Source of the DNA: Prochlorococcus sp. AG-459-N19
Lineage (GTDB): Bacteria > Cyanobacteriota > Cyanobacteriia > PCC-6307 > Cyanobiaceae
Assembly (NCBI GenBank): GCA_003209375.1
Contig: QCRF01000007.1
Coordinates: 1-39,813, forward strand
DNA length: 39,813 nt
Direction: 5' to 3'
A program made the translations under genes and the position numbers. How positions within the stretch are numbered: the first letter of the stretch is position 1; every line of letters begins with the position of its first letter. Below, piece by piece: positions 9,837 through 20,120 of the stretch. The notes beneath the pieces were generated by a model. The model saw only the letters and a program-made list of their open reading frames with translations. It did not search any database and was not told the DNA's origin.

Positions 9837-11633
9837 ATGTCATCCTCGATAAAAGAAATTAGGAATGTTGCAATTATTGCTCATGTAGATCATGGTAAGA
9901 CAACTCTTGTAGATGCATTGTTATCTCAATCAGGAATATTTAGAGACAATGAAGTCATTCCTACATGTGTAATGGATTCGAATGATCTTGAAAGAGAAAG
10001 AGGAATAACAATACTTTCAAAAAATACTGCAGTTAACTACAAAGATACCAGAATTAACATAATAGATACACCAGGACATGCCGATTTTGGAGGGGAAGTC
10101 GAGAGGGTTTTGGGAATGGTTGATGGTTGTCTACTTATTGTTGATGCGAATGAGGGGCCTATGCCTCAAACGAGATTTGTTTTAAAAAAAGCATTAGAAA
10201 AAGGACTTAGGCCTATAGTTTTTGTAAATAAAATTGATAGACCAAGAGTAGTACCAGAAATAGCAATTGATAAGGTACTGGATTTGTTTTTAGAATTAGG
10301 AGCTGATGATGATCAATGCGACTTCCCTTATCTTTTTGGAAGCGGCCTATCTGGTTTCGCAAAAGAAGAGATGGAATCAAGTAGTGACAATATGATGCCT
10401 CTTTTTGAAGCTATTATTAGACATGTTCCACCTCCAGTAGGTGATGCAAAAAAACCTCTTCAGCTACAAATAACTACTTTGGACTATTCAGATTTCTTAG
10501 GGAGAATTGTAATAGGAAAAATTCACAATGGAACTATAAAAAATGGTCAACAAGCTAGTTTAATTAAAGAAAATGGCAAAACTATTAAAGGTAAGGTAAG
10601 TAAACTTCTAGGATTTGAAGGATTACAAAGGATTGATATAAATGAAGCATTCGCAGGAGATATCGTAGCCGTTTCAGGTTTCGATGACGTCAATATTGGT
10701 GAGACCATTGCATGCCCCGATTCTCCTCAACCACTTCCATTAATTAAAGTTGATGAACCTACCTTAAATATGACTTTTGTTGTTAACGATTCTCCATTCG
10801 CAGGAAAAGAAGGGAAATTTGTTACTAGTAGACAATTAAAAAATAGATTGGAAAGGGAACTTTTAACAAATGTTGCGCTAAGGGTCGAAGAAACTGATTC
10901 TCCTGATAAATTCTCAGTCTCGGGAAGAGGAGAATTACATTTAGGTATTTTGATTGAAACTATGAGGAGAGAAGGGTTCGAGTTTCAAATCTCACAACCT
11001 CAAGTAATTTTTAGAGAAATTGATAATGTTGAATGTGAGCCTATAGAGACTTTGGTCCTTGATGTGCCTGAAGTATCCGTTGGTTCTTGTATAGAGAAAC
11101 TTGGATCGAGAAAGGCGGAGATGAAAAACATGCAGACAAGTTCGGATGGAAGAACTCAATTAGAATTTCTTGTACCATCAAGAGGACTTATTGGATTTCG
11201 TGGTGAATTTGTTCGGATAACAAGAGGTGAAGGAATAATGAGTCATTCATTTTATGAATATAAACCTAAGACAGGAGATTTTGAAACAAGGAGAAATGGC
11301 GTCCTTATTGCTTTTGAGGAAGGTGTGGCTACATTTTATGCATTAAAGAATGCTGAAGATAGGGGAGTCTATTTCATTAAACCTGGAATTAAAGTTTATA
11401 AGGGAATGATAATTGGAGAGAATAATCGACCTCAAGATCTTGAATTAAATATATGCAAAACAAAGCAGTTAACCAATATGAGGTCTGCAGGGGCAGAAGA
11501 ACTTGATACTTTGCAGTCACCTGTAGACATTACTCTTGAAAGAGCACTCGAATATATTGGTCCAGATGAAATGCTAGAAGTAACACCAGATTCAATAAGA
11601 ATGAGAAAAATAAATAAAAAGAAAAGAAGTTAA
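9837..11633 (+). CDS. typA: Ribosome-associated GTPase TypA/BipA
   Basis: TypA (BipA) is a translational GTPase related to EF-G that binds the ribosome and acts in ribosome assembly and stress adaptation. The 598 residues show G1 AHVDHGKT (15-22), RGITI, G3 DTPGHADF and G4 NKID. After the GTPase region come domain II, EF-G-like domains III and V, and the BipA-specific C-terminal domain with its [10 protein letters not shown] signature. The start is ATG. The basic tail ends 10 bases before the DUF309 gene, suggesting cotranscription. Confidence 0.96.
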   Translation: MSSSIKEIRNVAIIAHVDHGKTTLVDALLSQSGIFRDNEVIPTCVMDSNDLERERGITILSKNTAVNYKDTRINIIDTPGHADFGGEVERVLGMVDGCLLIVDANEGPMPQTRFVLKKALEKGLRPIVFVNKIDRPRVVPEIAIDKVLDLFLELGADDDQCDFPYLFGSGLSGFAKEEMESSSDNMMPLFEAIIRHVPPPVGDAKKPLQLQITTLDYSDFLGRIVIGKIHNGTIKNGQQASLIKENGKTIKGKVSKLLGFEGLQRIDINEAFAGDIVAVSGFDDVNIGETIACPDSPQPLPLIKVDEPTLNMTFVVNDSPFAGKEGKFVTSRQLKNRLERELLTNVALRVEETDSPDKFSVSGRGELHLGILIETMRREGFEFQISQPQVIFREIDNVECEPIETLVLDVPEVSVGSCIEKLGSRKAEMKNMQTSSDGRTQLEFLVPSRGLIGFRGEFVRITRGEGIMSHSFYEYKPKTGDFETRRNGVLIAFEEGVATFYALKNAEDRGVYFIKPGIKVYKGMIIGENNRPQDLELNICKTKQLTNMRSAGAEELDTLQSPVDITLERALEYIGPDEMLEVTPDSIRMRKINKKKRS

Positions 11634-11643
11634 AATTAGTTTC

Positions 11644-12012
11644 ATGAACGAAGAAAGTACAAAAAATTATAAAGATTCTCTTTTTACGGCTTTAAATCTT
11701 TTTAACAATCATGAATGGTATGAAGCTCATGATGCTTTTGAAGAAATATGGAATTGCGTTGATGGTGACGAAAGACAAGTTATCCAAGGAATTTTACAAG
11801 TATCAGTTTCTCAGTTTCACTTAAGTAAGGGTAATTTAAATGGGGCTACTATTTTGCTTGGAGAGGGTTTAGGTAGAATAAAAACTAGAACAAATATTAA
11901 TTTAGGAATTGATCTTGAATCCTTCTGCCAATGTTTGGAAGAATTATTGAGGAAATTACAATTTAAAGAGCTATTAAATGAGAACGACAAGCCTTTTTTG
12001 AAACCTCTTTGA
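11644..12012 (+). CDS. DUF309 domain protein
   Basis: This small all-helical protein of 122 residues belongs to the DUF309 family. The diagnostic part is the HEWYEAHDAFEEIW segment near residue 25, followed by a QGILQ helix and a second helical hairpin. The biochemical function of the family is not known to me. It begins 10 bases after the typA stop and is probably cotranscribed with it. The following 100-base gap before lptB is AT-rich, with a homopurine/homopyrimidine stretch near 12067-12090 but no clear terminator. Confidence 0.82.
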   Translation: MNEESTKNYKDSLFTALNLFNNHEWYEAHDAFEEIWNCVDGDERQVIQGILQVSVSQFHLSKGNLNGATILLGEGLGRIKTRTNINLGIDLESFCQCLEELLRKLQFKELLNENDKPFLKPL

Positions 12013-12112
12013 TGAATATTAATATATGAATTTATCTTTATCTTCAATGAAATTTCTATTTTCTATCCCTTTTTTTCAAGAAAAAAAAGAAAACTAATCG
12101 AATTCAAGAAAA

Positions 12113-12841
12113 ATGAACCTAAAGATTCATAATGTATCCCTTTCAATTAAAGGAAGATCAATCGTAAATAATGTTTCCATAACTGTTAATCCAGGGGAAG
12201 TTGTAGGTTTGATGGGACCTAATGGTGCTGGGAAAACTACCACTTTTAATCTTGCAGTTGGGAATATAAAACCTGATAAAGGTGAAATTTTAATGAATGG
12301 AAAAAATATAACCAATCTTCCTCTCCCTATTAGATCAAGACTTGGGTTGGGTTATTTAACTCAAGAAGCGAGTATATTCAGAGACCTAACTGTAAAGGAT
12401 AATATAGATTTGGCTTTGCAGAATTCATCTTATAGTAGAGCGGCAATTAGAAATAGAAGAGAACAATTAATTAATGAATTTAATTTGAATAACTTTGTAG
12501 ATAATTATGGTTATCAACTTTCAGGAGGAGAGAGGAGGAGGTGTGAAATAGCTAGGGCTCTCACTGTAGGTAGAAAAGGACCTAAATATTTGTTATTAGA
12601 TGAGCCGTTTGCAGGTATCGATCCTCTGGCTGTTAACGATTTAAAGAAACTAATTCTTAAATTAAGAAGTGACGGGGTTGGGATTCTTATTACAGATCAT
12701 AATGTGAGAGAAACACTTCTAATTACTAATAAATCATATGTATTAAGTGAAGGAAAAATTTTAGCTAACGGGTCATCAAGTGAATTAGCTGATAATCCAA
12801 TAGTCAAAAAGTATTATCTAGGAGATAATTTTAAACTTTGA
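12113..12841 (+). CDS. lptB: LPS export ABC transporter ATP-binding protein
   Basis: LptB is the ATPase of the LptB2FG complex that extracts lipopolysaccharide from the inner membrane and drives it to the outer membrane. The 242-residue protein has Walker A GPNGAGKTT (35-43), a Q-loop in the YLTQEASIFRDL segment typical of LptB, ABC signature LSGGERRR, Walker B LLLDEPFAGIDP and the switch histidine in ITDHNVRE. The Q-loop and signature separate it from branched-chain amino-acid LivG/LivF proteins. The membrane partners LptF/G are not in this window. A lone LptB next to ccsA is ordinary for cyanobacteria. Confidence 0.93.
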   Translation: MNLKIHNVSLSIKGRSIVNNVSITVNPGEVVGLMGPNGAGKTTTFNLAVGNIKPDKGEILMNGKNITNLPLPIRSRLGLGYLTQEASIFRDLTVKDNIDLALQNSSYSRAAIRNRREQLINEFNLNNFVDNYGYQLSGGERRRCEIARALTVGRKGPKYLLLDEPFAGIDPLAVNDLKKLILKLRSDGVGILITDHNVRETLLITNKSYVLSEGKILANGSSSELADNPIVKKYYLGDNFKL

Positions 12842-12953
12842 AATCTTTATTCAAAATAAATTAAAAATTAATTATTAAAGATTTACTCATATAGGAATGA
12901 TTTAAATTATTATTTGTTTGTCATAAAATCTTAAAATCGGATAAATTTCTAGG

Positions 12954-13883
12954 ATGATACTAGATAATCTTTTTAAAAATTTTATATATGACCCAGTTTC
13001 AGGATTAGGTCTTTTAGTATTTTATTTTTTATTAATAAACTTACCAATATCATTATTTGCAGTTTTCAAAAAACAGTCTTCTCTTACTGTAAAAATCTTA
13101 ACTATTTTAGTGAATTTATTAATATCATTTCAATTACTTTCTAGGTGGTCAATTTCTGGACACTTTCCTATCAGTAATTTGTATGAATCTCTCTATTTTC
13201 TTGCTTGGGGGATCACAATGGGACAACTATTGATTGAAAGGGAATATCAATCTCCAATAATTCCCTCAATTGCCATAACTATTGAGTTGCTGACAGTGGC
13301 TTTTGCTTGTTTTGTGTTGCCTGAAGATTTGAAATTATCATCCAACTTGGTTCCAGCTTTAAGATCAAGTTGGTTAGTGATGCATGTTAGTGTCGTAATG
13401 CTTAGTTATGCGGCACTAATAATAGGCTCTTTACTCTCAGTTTCTGTTTTGTTTATTAATAAAAATAAGCCGCTCCAAATCAGAAGTAGTTCTACAGGTA
13501 TTGGAGGGTTTAAAATTTCTAATAATTATCCTTTAAATGATTTAGTTGAACCTATTGAATTTTCTCATTCAGAAGAATTAGATACATTAAGTTATCGCTC
13601 TATATTAATCGGCTTTGTTCTTTTGACTCTTGGTTTAATTTCAGGTGCGGTCTGGGCTAATGAGGCTTGGGGCACATGGTGGAGTTGGGATCCAAAAGAA
13701 ACATGGGCATTTATCTCATGGCTATTTTATGCCGCTTATCTTCATATGAGAATAAGCAAGGGTTGGCAAGGACGCAGACCAGCTTTATTAGCATCTACAG
13801 GCTTTTTAGTGGTTTTAGTATGTTATTTAGGAGTGAATTTCCTAGGAATAGGGTTGCATAGTTATGGCTGGATATTTGGGTGA
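12954..13883 (+). CDS. ccsA: Cytochrome c biogenesis protein CcsA (Ycf5-like)
   Basis: CcsA works with Ccs1 in System II cytochrome c maturation. It moves heme to the lumenal side and helps attach it to apocytochromes such as c6 and f. This polytopic membrane protein of 309 residues has about eight hydrophobic segments. The tryptophan-rich WWD motif WGTWWSWDPKETWAF lies near residues 238-252. Conserved histidines flank it in VMHVSVVMLSYAA, AAYLHMR and the C-terminal GLHSYGW. Some databases call this protein CcsB. The start is ATG. It ends 21 bases before the rpe stop, on the opposite strand. Confidence 0.93.
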   Translation: MILDNLFKNFIYDPVSGLGLLVFYFLLINLPISLFAVFKKQSSLTVKILTILVNLLISFQLLSRWSISGHFPISNLYESLYFLAWGITMGQLLIEREYQSPIIPSIAITIELLTVAFACFVLPEDLKLSSNLVPALRSSWLVMHVSVVMLSYAALIIGSLLSVSVLFINKNKPLQIRSSSTGIGGFKISNNYPLNDLVEPIEFSHSEELDTLSYRSILIGFVLLTLGLISGAVWANEAWGTWWSWDPKETWAFISWLFYAAYLHMRISKGWQGRRPALLASTGFLVVLVCYLGVNFLGIGLHSYGWIFG

Positions 13884-13904
13884 TTTCTTAATTACCAAGA
13901 ATAT

Positions 13905-14663
13905 TTATTGAGGTTCTGAAAGAACATTCCCTTTTTGTGCTTCTTGTGCAACTTTTCTCAAGTCATCACATCCTTCTCTTAATGTTGGGTAAGCAAACAT
14001 TCCACTACCTGCAATAAAACAATTAGCTCCAGCATCGGCACATTGTGAAATAGTCCAATTTGCTTTTATTCCCCCATCAACTTCAATGTCGATATTTAAG
14101 TTTTTTTCGATAACAAAGTTTCTTATCTCTCTGATTTTATTAAGCATTGTTGGTATATATGCTTGTCCACCAAAGCCTGGATTAACTGTCATAACCAAAA
14201 CATGATCAACCATATCCATAACGTTTTTAATCATTTCAAAAGGAGTATGAGGGTTTAAAGCAACAGAAGGAGATCCTCCTAGATCTCTTATTCTTCCGAG
14301 AACTCTATGCAAATGTATATTTGCTTCCACATGAGCTATTACTACTCCTGGTTCACCATTTGCCCCTTTTGTAGCTTTTACATAAGATTCAAGCATGGTT
14401 TCACAATTGTATTGGCTAACCATTAATTGAGTTTCAAAAGGGACATTGCAATATTTCCTGCATGCACCAATCATTTCAGGACCGAATGTGAGATTTGGTA
14501 CGAAATTTCCATCCATTACATCAAATTGAATTCTATCTACTCCAGCCTCCTCGAGCTCTTTTACACATGCCCCCATATTTGCCCAGTCTGCTGGTAAAAC
14601 TGAAGGAATTATTTGAATTGGTCTATTAGCACCAGTTAAATTTGCTTGATTTGACTCAGTCAT
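13905..14663 (-). CDS. rpe: Ribulose-phosphate 3-epimerase
   Basis: This enzyme interconverts ribulose 5-phosphate and xylulose 5-phosphate in the Calvin and pentose phosphate cycles. The 252-residue TIM barrel has the family signatures QIIPSVLPADWANMG, FDVMDGNFVPNLTFG, VMTVNPGFGGQ and DGGIK. The metal-binding Asp and His residues of the family fit these motifs. The start is ATG. It is divergently arranged with glpX, another Calvin-cycle gene, across a 186-base regulatory region, so the pair may be coordinated. Confidence 0.95.
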   Translation of the reverse strand: MTESNQANLTGANRPIQIIPSVLPADWANMGACVKELEEAGVDRIQFDVMDGNFVPNLTFGPEMIGACRKYCNVPFETQLMVSQYNCETMLESYVKATKGANGEPGVVIAHVEANIHLHRVLGRIRDLGGSPSVALNPHTPFEMIKNVMDMVDHVLVMTVNPGFGGQAYIPTMLNKIREIRNFVIEKNLNIDIEVDGGIKANWTISQCADAGANCFIAGSGMFAYPTLREGCDDLRKVAQEAQKGNVLSEPQ

Positions 14664-14690
14664 TAAATTTTTAAAATATTTAATAAAGAT

Positions 14691-14696
14691 ACTATA
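14691..14696 (-). promoter_or_regulatory. Candidate -10 element for rpe
   Basis: Read on the minus strand this is TATAGT, five of six matches to TATAAT. It lies about 28 bases upstream of the rpe ATG, giving a short leader. No good -35 hexamer sits 17 bases further upstream; weak -35 elements are common in Prochlorococcus promoters. The call rests on sequence match and position only. Confidence 0.3.
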
Positions 14697-14849
14697 TTTA
14701 GTTGTTTATTCCTAATTTAAAGTCGCGGCCTGATAAAGTAACAGCTGTAAAGAGTTAAAAAAGCTTACTAGCATAATAATTCTCTTAAAAAATGGCATTT
14801 TTTATGAGAACATACTCAAAACCTTTTAGAAAATCCTCAAAATTTAATT

Positions 14850-15851
14850 GTGAATCAAACTTTAATTCAAGAAATTCTCGAAGTTGTCGAGCAAGCTGCT
14901 ATTGCCTCAGCAAAACTTACAGGACTTGGTCAAAAAGATGAAGCTGATGCTGCAGCTGTCGAAGCAATGAGATTGCGAATGGGCAAAATTGAAATGAAAG
15001 GGAAAATTGTTATTGGAGAAGGTGAAAGAGATGAAGCACCTATGCTTTATATAGGTGAAGAGGTTGGTAGTGGAAGTGGCCCAGGGGTCGACTTTGCTGT
15101 AGATCCTTGTGAAGGCACTAATCTTTGTGCGAATAATCAAAGAGGATCTATGGCTGTTTTGGCTGCCTCTGATACTGGTGGTCTTTTCAATGCTCCTGAT
15201 TTTTACATGAACAAATTAGCAGCTCCTCCTTCTGCCAAAGGTAAAGTAGATATTAGAAATTCAGCTACTGAAAACTTGAAGATACTTAGTGATTGCTTGG
15301 GTCTTTCTATTGATGAGCTTACTGTTGTTGTAATGGATAGAACTAGGCATAATGATTTAATTAAAGAGATTCGAGGATGTGGTGCAAAAGTACAACCGAT
15401 TTCTGATGGTGATGTTCAAGCTGCGATTGCATGTGGTTTTGCAGGTACAGGAACACATTGCTTGATGGGTATAGGTGCAGCTCCAGAAGGTGTTATTTCT
15501 GCTGCTGCAATGAGAGCTCTCGGCGGACACTTTCAAGGACAACTAGTTTATGATCCAGCAATCGCTCAAACTTCTGAGTGGGCTGATTACACAAAAGAAG
15601 GAAATATAAAACGTCTTAATGAAATGGGTATAACAGATATAGATAAAATCTATGAAGCGAATGAATTGGCATCGGGAGAAAATGTTGTTTTCGCTGGAAG
15701 TGGAATAACTGATGGATTATTATTTGACGGAGTTAAATTTGAAAGGGATTGTGTTAGAACAAGTAGCCTAGTTATTAGTACATTAGATAGTACTGCAAGG
15801 TTCACAAATACTGTCCATATAAAAGATGGTGCTAAGAGTATCAGCCTTTAA
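14850..15851 (+). CDS. glpX: Class II fructose-1,6-/sedoheptulose-1,7-bisphosphatase
   Basis: This bifunctional phosphatase dephosphorylates fructose 1,6-bisphosphate and sedoheptulose 1,7-bisphosphate in the Calvin cycle. The 333 residues carry the GlpX-type signatures [18 protein letters not shown], the metal-binding DPCEGTN loop and VMDRTRH. The start is GTG at 14850; the conserved [13 protein letters not shown] helix begins right after it. hemA begins only 18 bases after the stop, so the two are probably cotranscribed. The upstream region is shared with the divergent rpe gene. Confidence 0.95.
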   Translation: MNQTLIQEILEVVEQAAIASAKLTGLGQKDEADAAAVEAMRLRMGKIEMKGKIVIGEGERDEAPMLYIGEEVGSGSGPGVDFAVDPCEGTNLCANNQRGSMAVLAASDTGGLFNAPDFYMNKLAAPPSAKGKVDIRNSATENLKILSDCLGLSIDELTVVVMDRTRHNDLIKEIRGCGAKVQPISDGDVQAAIACGFAGTGTHCLMGIGAAPEGVISAAAMRALGGHFQGQLVYDPAIAQTSEWADYTKEGNIKRLNEMGITDIDKIYEANELASGENVVFAGSGITDGLLFDGVKFERDCVRTSSLVISTLDSTARFTNTVHIKDGAKSISL

Positions 15852-15869
15852 AAATTCACTTTTGATTTT

Positions 15870-17180
15870 ATGCATATTGTTGTCGTCGGACTGAGTCATC
15901 GCACGGCACCTGTCGAAGTGCGTGAGAAGTTAAGTATTCCTGACCAATCCATAACAGAGTCATTGAAAGCATTAAAAGCTTTTTCTGATGTATTAGAGGT
16001 GTCAATTTTAAGTACTTGTAATAGGTTGGAAATATATGCGCTAGTAAAGGATAAAAATACTGGAATTTCATCTATTAAAGAATTCATATCAGAATATTCT
16101 GGAATTATTTTTGAAGATTTAAATCCACATCTTTTTTGTTTTAGACAGGAAGAAGCAGTTTTGCATTTGATGAAAGTCGCGGCAGGACTTGATAGCCTCG
16201 TTTTAGGGGAAGGACAAATTCTTTCGCAGGTAAAAAAAATGATGAGATTAGGTCAAGAGAATCAATCTACTGGACCAATTCTTAATAGATTATTAACTCA
16301 ATCAGTTAGTACAGGTAAAAAAGTAAGATCCGAAACAAATTTAGGAACTGGAGCTGTGTCAATCAGTTCAGCAGCGGTAGAACTAGCTCAATTAAAAATT
16401 GGACAAGAAAAGGGCTTTGATACTCTTGTAAGTTTGGAATCAGAGAACGTTCTTGTTGTTGGTGCAGGAAGAATGAGTAGACTTTTAATTACTCATTTAA
16501 AATCAAAAGGATGTCATAAACTTATACTTTTAAATAGAAATATTGATAGAGCATTAAATCTTGCTCAAGACTTCCCTGATTTAGAGATTGTTTGTAAAGG
16601 GTTAAATGAATTAGAAGAAAACATATCGTTATCTTCGCTTGTTTTTACCAGTACTGCTTCTGAAGAGCCAATTATTGATCTCATAAAAATTGAAAAAATA
16701 AATTTGAGTAATAGACTTAAATTTATTGATATTGGTGTACCGAGAAATATTTCTAATGATGTCAAACAACATGAATTTGTAAAATCATTTGATGTTGATG
16801 ACTTACAAGAGGTCGTTTCAAGAAATCAAGAATTTAGACAGAAAATAGCAAAGGAAGCGGAATCTTTAGTAGAAGAAGAAAGGATCATTTTTCTAGAATG
16901 GTGGGCAAGTTTAGAGGCCGTTCCAGTAATTAATAAACTTAGATCAGATTTGGAGTTAATTAGAAAAGAGGAATTGCAAAAAGCACTTAGCAGAATGGGA
17001 CCGGATTTTTCGGCTCGAGAAAGAAAAGTTGTGGAAGCTTTGACTAAAGGAATAATTAATAAAATACTTCATACACCGGTCACCAAGTTGAGAAGTCCTC
17101 AATCAAGAGAAGAAAGACAAGTTTCTTTGAAAATCGTTGAAAAATTGTTTTCTTTGGTAGAAGAGGATAAAAATAACTAA
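15870..17180 (+). CDS. hemA: Glutamyl-tRNA reductase
   Basis: HemA reduces Glu-tRNA(Glu) to glutamate-1-semialdehyde with NADPH. It is the first committed and usually rate-controlling step of heme, chlorophyll and bilin synthesis. The 436 residues show GLSHRTAPVEVREKL at the N-terminus and the catalytic cysteine C50 in STCNRLEIY. Also present are GEGQILSQVKK, the NADPH-binding VVGAGRMSRL and the C-terminal dimerisation helix. The start is ATG. It lies 18 bases behind glpX. A 7-base inverted repeat (TTTCGAT at 17185-17191, ATCGAAA at 17217-17223) follows the stop, but the 25-base loop and missing T-run argue against a classical terminator. Confidence 0.96.
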   Translation: MHIVVVGLSHRTAPVEVREKLSIPDQSITESLKALKAFSDVLEVSILSTCNRLEIYALVKDKNTGISSIKEFISEYSGIIFEDLNPHLFCFRQEEAVLHLMKVAAGLDSLVLGEGQILSQVKKMMRLGQENQSTGPILNRLLTQSVSTGKKVRSETNLGTGAVSISSAAVELAQLKIGQEKGFDTLVSLESENVLVVGAGRMSRLLITHLKSKGCHKLILLNRNIDRALNLAQDFPDLEIVCKGLNELEENISLSSLVFTSTASEEPIIDLIKIEKINLSNRLKFIDIGVPRNISNDVKQHEFVKSFDVDDLQEVVSRNQEFRQKIAKEAESLVEEERIIFLEWWASLEAVPVINKLRSDLELIRKEELQKALSRMGPDFSARERKVVEALTKGIINKILHTPVTKLRSPQSREERQVSLKIVEKLFSLVEEDKNN

Positions 17181-17310
17181 CTTTTTTCGATTTATATTAA
17201 GTTTTTCCAGTGATTTATCGAAATACCTTTGTAAACTGACCATTTGTATTTCTAAATATGCCCATAATCAGTTACTTTAAGTAGTTGTATATCTACCTCC
17301 ATTAGATTGA

Positions 17311-18606
17311 ATGAAGCGCGTGTTGGCCATAATCCTCGGAGGAGGAAAAGGTTCTAGACTTTACCCTCTAACAAAAATGAGGGCTAAACCTGCTGTGCCA
17401 TTGGCAGGTAAGTATCGTTTGATAGATATTCCGATTAGTAATTGTATAAATTCAGGCATTGAAAAAATGTACGTGTTGACCCAGTTCAATAGTGCATCTC
17501 TAAATAGACACATAGGAAGAACTTATAATTTAAATGGCCCTTTCGGCCAAGGGTTTGTGGAGGTTTTAGCGGCACAACAGACTCCTGATAGTCCGAAGTG
17601 GTTTGAAGGTACTGCTGATGCTGTAAGAAAATACCAATGGTTATTTCAAGAATGGGATGTTGATGAATATTTAATATTGTCAGGTGATCAACTGTACAGA
17701 ATGGACTACAGTTTATTTGTTCAACATCATAGAGATAATGGTGCTGATTTAACTGTTGCAGCTTTACCTGTTGATGAAGCTCAAGCAGAAGGTTTTGGCC
17801 TAATGAGAACCGATGATGTAGGAAATATAAAAGAATTTAGTGAAAAACCTACCGGAGAGAAGTTGAAGGCTATGGCAGTAGATACTTCAAAATTTGGATT
17901 AAGCAAGGAGTCAGCTGCCGAAAAACCATATCTAGCCTCTATGGGGATTTACGTTTTTAGCAGAAATACTCTCTTCGATCTTCTTAATAAATTTCCTAAT
18001 TATACGGATTTTGGTAAGGACATAATTCCGGAAGCCCTCAATAGAGGCGATACTCTTAAAAGTTATGTATTCGATGATTATTGGGAAGATATCGGCACAA
18101 TTGGGGCATTCTTTGAGTCAAACCTTGCATTGACTGAGCAACCAAAACCTCCATTTAGTTTTTATGATGAGAAGTTTCCAATTTATACTAGACCTAGATT
18201 TTTACCCCCTTCTAAACTTGTAGATGCTCAAATTACTGATTCAATTGTTTGTGAAGGCACAATCTTGAAGTCATGCAGTATTTTACATTGTGTTTTAGGT
18301 GTAAGAAGTAGGATTGAAAGTGACTCGGTTCTTGAGGATACTCTTGTTATGGGAGCCGATTTCTTTGAATCCCCTGAAGAGAGGATTGAATTAAGAAAAG
18401 GGGGCGGTACGCCTCTTGGAGTAGGTGAAGGTACTACTGTAAAAAGAGCAATTCTTGATAAGAATACAAGAATTGGTGATAATGTCGTCATTATCAATAA
18501 AGATCGAGTAGAAGAAGCAGATAAGCCAGAATTAGGCTTCTACATAAGAAATGGAATTGTTGTAGTAGTTAAAAATGCAACTATTGCAAACGGAACCGTT
18601 ATTTAA
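17311..18606 (+). CDS. glgC: Glucose-1-phosphate adenylyltransferase (ADP-glucose pyrophosphorylase)
   Basis: GlgC makes ADP-glucose from ATP and glucose 1-phosphate, the regulated step of glycogen synthesis in daylight. The 431 residues begin with the nucleotide-binding loop [13 protein letters not shown]. Then follow the [20 protein letters not shown] segment, the [11 protein letters not shown] metal site, the sugar-phosphate region FSEKPTG and a C-terminal left-handed beta-helix. The length fits cyanobacterial enzymes controlled by 3-phosphoglycerate. The start is ATG. The 130 bases upstream are not shared with another start, so glgC probably has its own promoter, although I could not place it with confidence. 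Confidence 0.96.
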   Translation: MKRVLAIILGGGKGSRLYPLTKMRAKPAVPLAGKYRLIDIPISNCINSGIEKMYVLTQFNSASLNRHIGRTYNLNGPFGQGFVEVLAAQQTPDSPKWFEGTADAVRKYQWLFQEWDVDEYLILSGDQLYRMDYSLFVQHHRDNGADLTVAALPVDEAQAEGFGLMRTDDVGNIKEFSEKPTGEKLKAMAVDTSKFGLSKESAAEKPYLASMGIYVFSRNTLFDLLNKFPNYTDFGKDIIPEALNRGDTLKSYVFDDYWEDIGTIGAFFESNLALTEQPKPPFSFYDEKFPIYTRPRFLPPSKLVDAQITDSIVCEGTILKSCSILHCVLGVRSRIESDSVLEDTLVMGADFFESPEERIELRKGGGTPLGVGEGTTVKRAILDKNTRIGDNVVIINKDRVEEADKPELGFYIRNGIVVVVKNATIANGTVI

Positions 18607-18701
18607 ATCTTTTCCATCATTTTTCGCTGACATAAGTAATTTTTTTGAGCAATTTTGTTGAGTTGCAGGCACACTATATTTATTGAGTTTTTTAATTTTT
18701 T

Positions 18702-20120
18702 ATGTCCAAGGCACATTTTGGTTTAATAGGTCTTGGTGTTATGGGCGAAAATTTAGTTCTTAACGCAGAGAGAAATGGATTTTCTAGTGTAGTTTTTAAT
18801 AGGACTTTCTCAAAAACCGAAGAATTTTTACATGGTCGCGGCCTTGGGAAGAATATAGAAGGAGCTGAAACTCTTCAAGAATTTGTTAATAAGCTAGAGA
18901 GACCTAGAAGAATTCTCATGATGGTAAAAGCTGGGCCAGCAACAGATGCTGTAATTGATAATATTTCTGGATATCTCGAGGAAGGAGATTTATTAATAGA
19001 TGGCGGTAACTCTCAATTTAAAGATACAGAAAGAAGGGTGAATACTCTTGAAAGTAAAAGTTTTGGATACATTGGGATGGGAGTCTCTGGAGGTGCCAAA
19101 GGAGCTCTAGAGGGTCCAAGTATGATGCCCGGTGGTACTAAGGCTTCATATGATGCAATAGAAAGCTTACTAACAAAAATGGCTGCCAAAGTTGAAGACG
19201 GACCATGTGTTGCATATGTTGGTCCAGGAGGCTCGGGTCATTTTGTAAAAACTGTTCATAACGGAATTGAATATGGAATTGAACAAATACTTGCAGAAGC
19301 TTATGACCTTATGAAGAGAGTCAAAGGTATGAATGGACAGCAGATGTCAGAGGTATTTGGTATCTGGAATAATACTGATGAATTAGCTTCTTATCTTGTT
19401 GAGATAACAGAGATTTGTCTAAATACAAAAGATGAGATATCTGGAGATGATGTCGTGGAAAAAATATTAGATAAAGCTGGCCAGAAAGGTACAGGTTTAT
19501 GGACTGTTGTAAGTGCTCTAGAACTGGGGGTATCAGTCCCAACTATTTATGCATCTTTAAATGCAAGAGTAATGAGTTCTTTAAAAGAGCAACGTAGTGA
19601 GATTGAAAAAACTATTCCATCTAAAGAGATAGAGGATTTTGATTTAGGAAATATATCAGATGGAATGAAACCTTTATTTGATGCTGTGGTCCTTGCCACA
19701 ATTGCTAGCTATGCCCAAGGTATGGATATTTTAAGAGAAGCATCTGCAGTATATAACTATGGTTTGAATATGCCGTCAATTGCTCAAATATGGAAAGGTG
19801 GTTGCATAATTAGATCAAAATTATTAAGTAAAATTCAAGATGCTTATAACAAAGATCCTAATCTAAAAAATTTAATTTTTGATGATTGGTTCAATAATGA
19901 AATTGCTACAAGATTAGATAACTTAGCTAAGGTTGTTTCTTTATCCACAAAAGCTGGTATACCAGTCCCATGCCTATCAAGTACCTTAGATTATTTGAAT
20001 AGTTATAGAACCAATAGACTTCCTCAGAACCTTGTTCAGGCAATGAGAGACTGTTTTGGCTCACATACATATGAAAGAATTGATAAGGAAGGTAGTTTTC
20101 ATACTGAATGGATGAAATGA
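18702..20120 (+). CDS. gnd: 6-phosphogluconate dehydrogenase (decarboxylating)
   Basis: Gnd oxidises 6-phosphogluconate to ribulose 5-phosphate and CO2 with NADP, the NADPH-producing step of the oxidative pentose phosphate pathway used at night. The 472 residues have the N-terminal GLGVMGENLVLNAERNG dinucleotide fold. The catalytic site is K183, H186 and N187 in the KTVHNGIEYG motif, and there is the large helical C-terminal domain. The start is ATG. Its last bases overlap the start of pgl, the gene for the preceding step of the same pathway, so the two are translationally coupled. Confidence 0.96.
   Translation: MSKAHFGLIGLGVMGENLVLNAERNGFSSVVFNRTFSKTEEFLHGRGLGKNIEGAETLQEFVNKLERPRRILMMVKAGPATDAVIDNISGYLEEGDLLIDGGNSQFKDTERRVNTLESKSFGYIGMGVSGGAKGALEGPSMMPGGTKASYDAIESLLTKMAAKVEDGPCVAYVGPGGSGHFVKTVHNGIEYGIEQILAEAYDLMKRVKGMNGQQMSEVFGIWNNTDELASYLVEITEICLNTKDEISGDDVVEKILDKAGQKGTGLWTVVSALELGVSVPTIYASLNARVMSSLKEQRSEIEKTIPSKEIEDFDLGNISDGMKPLFDAVVLATIASYAQGMDILREASAVYNYGLNMPSIAQIWKGGCIIRSKLLSKIQDAYNKDPNLKNLIFDDWFNNEIATRLDNLAKVVSLSTKAGIPVPCLSSTLDYLNSYRTNRLPQNLVQAMRDCFGSHTYERIDKEGSFHTEWMK

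Noticed and set aside
12067..12090. Poly-T/poly-A inverted repeat before lptB as a terminator
   Set aside because: The stem would be almost only A:U pairs and no T-run follows on the plus strand; it is likely a low-complexity tract.
14803..14950. Short plus-strand ORF before and overlapping glpX in another frame
   Set aside because: Most of it lies within the conserved glpX N-terminus and the protein is Ser/Arg-rich without any motif.
17296..17345. CCTCC in the glgC leader that could pair with GGAGG in the start of the coding region as a translation switch
   Set aside because: The GGAGG bases encode the invariant GGG loop of GlgC, so the complementarity is easily chance; no further structure supports it.
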